6,187 nt of DNA from an uncultured Clostridia bacterium (GTDB lineage: Bacteria > Bacillota > Clostridia > Oscillospirales > Ruminococcaceae). Shown here in pieces: positions 1 through 4,560 of the stretch. The notes beneath the pieces were generated by a model that saw only the letters and a list, made by a program, of their open reading frames with translations, was not told the origin of the DNA and did not search any database. Position numbers and translations under genes: made by a program. The number at the start of each line of letters is the position of its first letter. Within the stretch, counting starts at the first letter, position 1. The DNA is taken from positions 1 to 6,187 of the forward strand of contig CALGTU010000075.1 in the NCBI GenBank assembly GCA_937901465.1, read 5' to 3'.

Positions 1-2015
1 ATTTCCTTCATATCTTCCTTGGTCAAAGAAGAAAATACCATAATTTCATCAATACGGTTAATGAATTCCGGCTTAAAGATTCGTTTTACTTCCTCCATAA
101 CACCGCTTTTCATCTTTTCATAGCTTTGTTCCTTAGTCTGACCGGAAGAAAATCCTAAATTCTTAGGGTCTACAATTCTCTGTGCTCCCGCATTTGAAGT
201 CATAATCAGAATGGTATTCTTAAAGCTGACCTTTCTGCCTTTAGAATCTGTAATATGACCATCATCCAGAATCTGCAATAAAATATTAAACACATCCGGA
301 TGTGCCTTTTCTATTTCATCAAATAAAATCACTGAATAAGGATTTCTGCGGACTCTTTCACTTAATTGTCCGCCATCTTCAAAGCCTACATATCCGGGCG
401 GAGAGCCTATAAGTCTTGACGCTGAAAAACTTTCTGAATATTCAGACATATCTATATGAATAACATTCTTTTCATCACCGAAAAGGACTTCGGCAAGTGC
501 TTTTGTAAGCTCGGTTTTTCCGACGCCTGTTGGTCCGCAGAAAAGAAATGTTCCTATCGGTTTCTGTTCATCTTTAAGACCTGTTCTGTTTCTTTTTATC
601 GCATCACATACTGTCTTTACCGCCTTTTCCTGACCCGTTATGCGTTTTCTTATTGTATCTTCCATAAGAGAGAGTTTTTCGGTTTCGGTTTCTGTCAGTT
701 TACAAAGCGGTATACCCGTTTTCATAGAAACAACTTCGGCAATATCATCTTCGGTTATTTCTGCTGAAAATTTGACATCGAAGAAAAAGTCGTCAGAAAA
801 GATATTCCTCTCTGTTTTCATCTTTTTTCTTGAACACGCTTCATCAATTAAATCTATTGCCTTATCAGGAAGAAATCTGTCAGTTATATATCTTTTTGAA
901 AGATTTACAGCAGCTTTTATCGAGCTTTCAGAAATTGTTATTTTATGATGTTTTTCATAACATTCTTTTATACCATTAAGAATTTTAACAGAATTTTCTT
1001 CTGAAGGTTCTTCTATTCTGACGGGTTGAAATCTTCTTTCCAGAGCACCGTCTTTCTCAATATATCTTCTGTATTCATCTTCGGTTGTAGCACCTATTAT
1101 CTGTATATCTCCCCTTGCAAGACGTGGCTTTAAGATATTAGCGGCATCAATAGCACCCTCTGCCGCTCCTGCTCCTACTATTGTGTGGATTTCATCGATA
1201 AAGAGAATTACATTCCCTGCGTTTGAAACTTCTTCGATACAGAGTTTTATACGTTCTTCAAAATCGCCTCTGTATTTGGCACCCGCTACCATAGAGGGTA
1301 TATCAAGAGAAAAAAGATGTTTTCCGCGAAGAGTTTCGGGAACTTTTCCTGATGAAAGAAGTCTTGCTATCCCCTCGGCAATCGCCGTTTTCCCTACCCC
1401 AGCCTCACCGATAAGACAAGGATTGTTTTTTGTTCTTCTGGAAAGTATCTGCATAACCCTTTCGGTTTCTTCTTCTCTTGCAAAAACAGGGTCGCATTTA
1501 TTTTTAGCCGCAAGAGCATTCAGATCTTTTCCGAATTTGCTTAAGTTAGGAAGTTTAACAGATGCTTTCATAGAAGATTCGTCTGCTGCGAAAGCATCTG
1601 CACAATCAGAATGAAGCTTTGGTATTCCTGCGCCCAGATCCTTTATTATCCCATAAGCCGAAGAACCTCTTTCTTTTAAAATTGCCATTAAGATATGCTC
1701 TGTTCCTGCAAGTCTTGAGCCTGTTTCTTCGGAAAGATTTACTGCGTTTTCAAGTATTCTTGATGATGTAGGCGTTAAACATTCTTCTGAAAGTTTTGTC
1801 TTTACTCCTTTTCCTACAAGTTCTTCTATTCGTTTTTTTATCCTCTCATCAGTAACACCCGATGAACGAAGAATTACCCCTGCTGTCCCTTCGGTTGAAA
1901 TTCCATAAAGAATATGCTCACTTCCTATATATGTGTGTCCTGATGCTCCTGCATAATCAAATGCCTTTTTTATAGCAAGAGACGCAAGCTTTGTAAAATT
2001 ATCATTACAGTACAA
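1..2015 (-). CDS. clpC: ClpC-like Clp ATPase (AAA+ unfoldase), C-terminus cut by the window edge
   Basis: Hsp100 unfoldase that feeds substrates to the ClpP protease in the cytoplasm. The frame stays open to base 1, so about 90 C-terminal residues are missing by comparison with ClpC as I remember it. Counting from the ATG at 2036, I see two N-domain repeats (about 14-150), D1 Walker A GEAGVGKT (210-217), D1 Walker B ILFIDE (277-282), an arginine-finger region LERRF (332-336), D2 Walker A GPTGVGKT (501-508), pore loop GSPPGYVG (544-551), D2 Walker B VILFDEIEKAH (569-579), a ClpP-docking LGF loop (627-629) and FINRIDE (658-664). I prefer TTG at 2015, which has GGGAGGT at 2025-2031 and gives an N-terminus like that of ClpC; the ATG at 2036 has no well-spaced ribosome binding site. 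The middle (UVR) domain is absent: only about 26 residues separate LIDEA (396-400) from ITEDDIAE (427-434). Codon use changes near codons 543-557. No ctsR, mcsA or mcsB is adjacent. Family identity is certain; ClpC rather than another double-AAA Clp rests on the N-domain and LGF loop. Confidence 0.93.
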   Translation of the reverse strand, partial: MYCNDNFTKLASLAIKKAFDYAGASGHTYIGSEHILYGISTEGTAGVILRSSGVTDERIKKRIEELVGKGVKTKLSEECLTPTSSRILENAVNLSEETGSRLAGTEHILMAILKERGSSAYGIIKDLGAGIPKLHSDCADAFAADESSMKASVKLPNLSKFGKDLNALAAKNKCDPVFAREEETERVMQILSRRTKNNPCLIGEAGVGKTAIAEGIARLLSSGKVPETLRGKHLFSLDIPSMVAGAKYRGDFEERIKLCIEEVSNAGNVILFIDEIHTIVGAGAAEGAIDAANILKPRLARGDIQIIGATTEDEYRRYIEKDGALERRFQPVRIEEPSEENSVKILNGIKECYEKHHKITISESSIKAAVNLSKRYITDRFLPDKAIDLIDEACSRKKMKTERNIFSDDFFFDVKFSAEITEDDIAEVVSMKTGIPLCKLTETETEKLSLMEDTIRKRITGQEKAVKTVCDAIKRNRTGLKDEQKPIGTFLFCGPTGVGKTELTKALAEVLFGDEKNVIHIDMSEYSESFSASRLIGSPPGYVGFEDGGQLSERVRRNPYSVILFDEIEKAHPDVFNILLQILDDGHITDSKGRKVSFKNTILIMTSNAGAQRIVDPKNLGFSSGQTKEQSYEKMKSGVMEEVKRIFKPEFINRIDEIMVFSSLTKEDMKE

Positions 2016-2024
2016 CGCAGTGAT

Positions 2025-2031
2025 ACCTCCC
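2025..2031 (-). promoter_or_regulatory. Ribosome binding site that decides the clpC start
   Basis: The minus strand reads GGGAGGT here, ten bases before a TTG at 2015-2013. The upstream ATG (2036-2034) has its nearest purine-rich site, AAGGAG, about 23 bases away, and an in-frame TAA lies between that site and the ATG. Starting at the TTG gives MYCNDNFTKLASLA, which aligns with the usual ClpC N-terminus around its FTERAQ segment. Confidence 0.6.
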
Positions 2032-2083
2032 AACATTATTTTATACTGTTATTATTTTACTCCTTATAATAAAAAATGCCTGT

Positions 2084-2154
2084 CGAAAGCGGTAAAGAAT
2101 TTTCTGTAACACATTTTTTATCCCGCCATAGAATGTAGTATAAAACGAAAGCGG
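2084..2154. repeat. Pair of 9-bp direct repeats CGAAAGCGG in the clpC promoter and leader
   Basis: CGAAAGCGG occurs at 2084-2092 and again at 2146-2154. The match extends to CGAAAGCGG(t/a)AAA, so 12 of 13 bases agree. The copies are 62 bp apart start to start, about six helical turns. One lies between the -35 and -10 of the inferred clpC promoter and the other in its transcribed leader. This is a plausible operator pair, but no known regulator motif is recognised. Confidence 0.4.
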
Positions 2155-2165
2155 AAAACCGCCAA
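2137..2165 (-). promoter_or_regulatory. Probable sigma-A promoter of clpC
   Basis: On the minus strand a -35 TTGGCG (2165-2160) and a -10 TATACT (2142-2137) are separated by 17 bases, matching the housekeeping consensus at 4 and 5 of 6 positions. Transcription would start near 2130, giving a leader of about 115 nt to the TTG start. The spacer contains one copy of the CGAAAGCGG repeat and overlaps a short inverted repeat GCGG-AAAA-CCGC (2151-2162). I see no CtsR heptad repeat and no CIRCE element, the usual clpC heat-shock operators. This is a consensus match only. Confidence 0.42.
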
Positions 2166-2205
2166 ACTCGTTTTAATACATTTTTACAAAAGGAGTGCTT
2201 GATTT

Positions 2206-2367
2206 ATGAACTGTGGATTTAACGGCGGATACTGGTGGATTATCATTCTCATTATTATCGTTATGGGCGGCGGTTGGGGCGGCTGTGGCTGCAACAACAA
2301 CTGTGGAAACAGCTGCGGATGCAACAACAACTGCGGATGCGATAACAACTGTGGTTGCGGCTGCTAA
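2206..2367 (+). CDS. Small membrane-anchored Cys/Gly/Asn-repeat protein, function unknown
   Basis: This 53-residue protein starts at an ATG preceded by AAAGGAG (2188-2194 region) at good spacing, and ends at a TAA followed by a strong terminator. Residues 1-9 are polar and 10-20 (YWWIIILIIIVM core) are strongly hydrophobic, a short single membrane segment or signal anchor. A Gly/Trp hinge follows (21-26), then a tail made of CGCNNN (27-32), CGNS (33-36), CGCNNN (37-42), CGCDNN (43-48) and CGCGC (49-53). Eleven of 53 residues are Cys, and there are no Lys, Arg, Glu or His. The layout loosely recalls short Gly/Cys-rich spore-associated peptides such as YjcZ, but the order of hydrophobic and Cys-rich parts is reversed, so I assign no family. 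A metal-binding, cross-linking or spore-coat role is conceivable but unsupported. Divergent from clpC. Confidence 0.8.
   Translation: MNCGFNGGYWWIIILIIIVMGGGWGGCGCNNNCGNSCGCNNNCGCDNNCGCGC
2284..2364 (+). repeat. In-frame CGC(N/D)NN coding repeat
   Basis: The 3' half of the small Cys-rich gene is built from near-repeats of an 18-base unit encoding Cys-Gly-Cys-Asn/Asp-Asn-Asn, three copies with a CGNS insert after the first. Both TGC and TGT are used for Cys and GGA, GGC and GGT for Gly, so the protein pattern has been kept while the DNA has drifted. This argues for selection on the peptide rather than recent slippage. Confidence 0.65.
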
Positions 2368-2387
2368 ATAGCCTTAATCCTTCAAAA

Positions 2388-2426
2388 CCCCTTGTAAAGA
2401 GAGTTCCTCTTTATAAGGGGATTTTT
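2388..2426. terminator. Bidirectional rho-independent terminator
   Basis: Arm CCCCTTGTAAAGAG (2388-2401), loop AGTTC (2402-2406) and arm CTCTTTATAAGGGG (2407-2420) form a 14-bp stem with one G-U pair. It is followed by ATTTTT on the plus strand; on the minus strand the hairpin is followed by TTTT, the complement of AAAA at 2384-2387. It lies between the plus-strand Cys-rich gene (stop at 2367) and the minus-strand permease (stop at 2427) and can serve both. Confidence 0.88.
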
Positions 2427-3611
2427 CTATTCACTGCGAAGCGCCTCAACGGGTGAAAGTTTTGACGCTTTATAAGCGGGATACGCTCCGAAAACGGCAC
2501 CGACAAAAATCACAAAAGCAAGTATAAAAGCTATACCTTTTATCCCCATAAAAGAAGGAAGTCCCGTTATAAAACCTGCTAACGATGAAACAAGAAGTCC
2601 GAAAGAAAGTCCTATAATTCCGCCTATGAGAGTTATCAGAACCGATTCTGTGAGAAACTCTGTTAAAATATCTGAATTTTCAGCACCTATGGATTTTTTT
2701 ATCCCTATTTCTCTTGTTCTTTCCTTAACGGAAACAAGCATTACCGTCATAACAGAAAGTCCCGAAACAACAAGCGAAATACCCGCTATAATGCCCAAAG
2801 CCTTTGATGTTATATCGGCAATTTTATTCATCTGGGATTTTTGTTTCAGAAGATTTTCAACCCTGATTTCCGTTTTTTCGTCCCTTGCACAAAGAACCGC
2901 GTGCGAAAGTGCATTTGAAACGCTGTCGCTGTCTGTTTCATCATCAAGTTTTACCGCTATCTGAGTAAAATAGCGGTTGTTTGTTTCTTCTGAAAGGGCT
3001 GTATAAGGAACATAAACAAAAGACGGAACAAGGTCTCCGAACATATTCTGAAGCAGATTGACTCCGTTGCTGACAACTCCTATAACCTCAAAATTTTCAA
3101 CTCTTCCGTTTATAGAAATTCCTATTTCTTTCCCTACAATAGTATTTCTTTTATAGCGATTCATAGCTATCTGTTCATCAACAACACAAACCTTTTTCGA
3201 CGAAAGAACATCTCCCTTGTTTATAAGCCTTCCGCTTACTGTTTTAAGTTCTATAACATTATCGGCGTCTTCGTTTACTCCCCATATCATAGCGGGGGAA
3301 TTCTCTCCTCTTGAAGAAATCTCGGTATAATAATTTATGAGTGGCATAGCGTTTCTTACATCGGGAACACTTTTTAATGTTTCAAGGTCTTCTTCCCATA
3401 AGCCGTCAAAATTATTTTCACTCCCTGTCACAACAAAACTATCCATTCCCATATCTGTAAGCTGGTTATCAATAGCTGATTTTCCCATTTCTCCTATCGA
3501 AGAAATTATTACAACAGAACTCACTCCTATCGCTATTCCGCCAACAGTAAGAAAGGCTTTCAACCTGCTTTGTCTTATAGCTCTTAAGCTTTGCTTTATA
3601 CATTCAAACAA
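2427..3611 (-). CDS. MacB/FtsX-type ABC transporter permease
   Basis: Integral membrane permease of the MacB type, without its own ATPase domain. In 394 residues I see TM1 (about 20-40, including LTVGGIAIGVSSVVIISS), a large extracytoplasmic domain (about 45-265) that fits the MacB periplasmic core, and TM2 (271-295). The conserved cytoplasmic loop KERTREIGIKKSIGA (296-310) follows, then TM3 (322-346), TM4 (358-380) and the typical tail YPAYKASKLSPVEALRSE. Length and topology match stand-alone MacB-like permeases of Firmicutes. The start is TTG at 3611, with GGGGG nine bases upstream. It begins 19 bases after the adaptor gene, so the two are almost certainly co-transcribed. Such permeases work with an ATPase by mechanotransmission, exporting peptides, drugs or lipids or controlling cell-wall enzymes. 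The substrate is unknown and no ATPase gene is in the window. Confidence 0.93.
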   Translation of the reverse strand: MFECIKQSLRAIRQSRLKAFLTVGGIAIGVSSVVIISSIGEMGKSAIDNQLTDMGMDSFVVTGSENNFDGLWEEDLETLKSVPDVRNAMPLINYYTEISSRGENSPAMIWGVNEDADNVIELKTVSGRLINKGDVLSSKKVCVVDEQIAMNRYKRNTIVGKEIGISINGRVENFEVIGVVSNGVNLLQNMFGDLVPSFVYVPYTALSEETNNRYFTQIAVKLDDETDSDSVSNALSHAVLCARDEKTEIRVENLLKQKSQMNKIADITSKALGIIAGISLVVSGLSVMTVMLVSVKERTREIGIKKSIGAENSDILTEFLTESVLITLIGGIIGLSFGLLVSSLAGFITGLPSFMGIKGIAFILAFVIFVGAVFGAYPAYKASKLSPVEALRSE

Positions 3612-3630
3612 CTTGAAAGTCCCCCTTTTT

Positions 3631-4275
3631 TTATTCTTCTCCGATGACTATATATTTTCCGTTTTCTATTTCGTCATCACCATAGATTATACAGTCGTTT
3701 TCATCTATTCCGTCAGTTATCTCGACGCCGTCCTTTGTTTCAAGACCTGTTTCTATATCTTTTCTTACAGCAACTCCACTGTTCCAGACATATACAAATT
3801 CATTCCCGTTTTCATCTGCTTTTATAACTTCATACGGGATAACCGAAATTTCTTTTTCATCATCAGAAAGAATTTTCGCCTTAACGCTGTATCCCGAACG
3901 GATATTTTCATCAATATTCATAATTTTCATTTCAACAGGAACAAACACCGCTCCGTTTATGCCCTTTACCGCTGTTCCCGATATGCTTACAACATCTGCT
4001 TCATAAGAAATGTCAGGAAAAGCATTCCCCGTTATTACCGCTTTTTGTCCCTCTTTAACCTTATATATATTGTTTTCAGAAACAAGTACCGTTACAACAG
4101 CCTTATCATTATTTACATAAACCTCTCCCGAGGCGGAAACATAATCGTTATAGTTTATCTTCTTTATCTCGGTAACACTTGCTTTAGGGAGAGAGTTTTT
4201 CCACATAACAGGCAAAACTATCGCTCCCCCTACGGCAAGAATAAATGCCGATAAAAAAACAATGGTCTTTTTCAT
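3631..4275 (-). CDS. Minimal HlyD/MacA-like adaptor (membrane fusion) protein
   Basis: This 214-residue protein has an N-terminal membrane anchor (about 5-23) and then an extracytoplasmic beta-rich region. The segment YVSASGEV (45-52) resembles the start of the adaptor lipoyl domain. VVTVLVSENNIYKVKEGQKAV (60-80) and the following residues to about 137 resemble the beta-barrel, and VIPYEVIKADENG (145-157) resembles the membrane-proximal domain (IP..AV...dG pattern). Family members are usually 350-400 residues, with a lipoyl domain interrupted by a coiled-coil hairpin; here both are essentially missing. I chose the ATG at 4275 because AAAGGAG lies eight bases upstream; an ATG at 4305 would add ten residues without a ribosome binding site. 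It precedes the permease by 19 bases. In Firmicutes such adaptors assist MacB-like exporters such as YknXYZ. Family call is from motifs and context. Confidence 0.82.
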   Translation of the reverse strand: MKKTIVFLSAFILAVGGAIVLPVMWKNSLPKASVTEIKKINYNDYVSASGEVYVNNDKAVVTVLVSENNIYKVKEGQKAVITGNAFPDISYEADVVSISGTAVKGINGAVFVPVEMKIMNIDENIRSGYSVKAKILSDDEKEISVIPYEVIKADENGNEFVYVWNSGVAVRKDIETGLETKDGVEITDGIDENDCIIYGDDEIENGKYIVIGEE

Positions 4276-4332
4276 ATAAAAATCTCCTTTGAAACACATT
4301 TTCACAAGATATTATTGACCGCTTGTTTTTTG

Positions 4333-4338
4333 ATTATA
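4333..4338 (-). promoter_or_regulatory. Possible -10 element of the adaptor-permease operon
   Basis: The minus strand reads a perfect TATAAT here, 57 bases upstream of the adaptor ATG. No convincing -35 hexamer lies at 16-18 bases. The surroundings are very AT-rich, so a chance match is possible. Confidence 0.25.
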
Positions 4339-4402
4339 AGTTTTTTTATAAGAATATTTTTGACGCATTCTGTAAAAGATAGTTTGAAAAGAGGTGTTTA
4401 AA

Positions 4403-4555
4403 TTGAACTTTATTTGCTGTTCGGAAAATTGCAGATATCAGGAAAACGGGTATTGTTCGCTAAGAAATCCCGCTGTTGTATATGTCGGGAACAATGACTG
4501 CTGGTTTTTTGAAGAAAAAAACGGCCCTTCGGAAAAATCTCCCGAAGAGCCATAA
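4403..4555 (+). CDS. Small Cys-rich protein, DUF1540-like, function unknown
   Basis: This 50-residue protein begins at a TTG preceded by GAGGTG (4391-4396) six bases away; an in-frame TGA at 4385-4387 rules out a much longer form. The sequence has C5, C6, C10, C18 and C33, with core CCSENCRYQENGYCSL. The spacing C-x4-C-x7-C recalls the small Cys-rich DUF1540-type proteins common in Clostridia, which are sometimes misannotated as hydroxymyristoyl-ACP dehydratase. A small metal-binding fold is likely, its role unknown. The last dozen codons (acidic, Pro/Ser-rich) coincide with the hairpin that terminates radA on the other strand, so that tail may be constrained as RNA rather than protein. It is divergent from the adaptor operon and convergent with radA. 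The family link is from memory and only suggestive; the ribosome binding site and Cys pattern make it likely to be a real gene. Confidence 0.68.
   Translation: MNFICCSENCRYQENGYCSLRNPAVVYVGNNDCWFFEEKNGPSEKSPEEP
4515..4551 (-). terminator. Rho-independent terminator of radA
   Basis: On the minus strand the arms GGCTCTTCGG (4551-4542) and CCGAAGGGCC (4532-4523) pair over ten positions with one U-G pair around a nine-base loop. A run of seven T follows (complement of 4515-4521). It begins ten bases after the radA stop. On the plus strand the wobble becomes an A-C mismatch and no T run follows, so it is directional. It overlaps the 3' coding end of the convergent 50-residue gene. Confidence 0.88.
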
Positions 4556-4560
4556 TCAAA

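Noticed and set aside
456..1614. Plus-strand open frames of 100-143 codons at 456-767, 640-948 and 1183-1614
   Set aside because: They lie antisense to clpC, have Ser/Phe-rich compositions typical of reverse-frame translation, and show no ribosome binding site or domain.
1..2036. Possible frameshift in clpC, since composition changes inside it
   Set aside because: I translated the full minus-strand frame from 2036 to 1 and found all AAA+ motifs in one continuous frame without a stop.
2065..2070. TATAAT on the plus strand upstream of the Cys-rich gene
   Set aside because: No -35 at the right distance, and it lies about 135 bases from the gene behind the clpC leader; I could not identify a convincing promoter for this gene.
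3337..4254. 305-codon plus-strand open frame antisense to the adaptor and permease
   Set aside because: It is rich in Tyr, Phe, Ile, Asn and Arg with no recognisable domain. The minus-strand genes beneath it have clear family motifs, good ribosome binding sites and operon spacing.
4315..4358. Plus-strand promoter-like hexamers (TTGACC with TATAAG, TTGATT with AATATT) ahead of the 50-residue gene
   Set aside because: The first pair has only a 14-base spacer and the second matches only 4 of 6 at each hexamer, in very AT-rich sequence.
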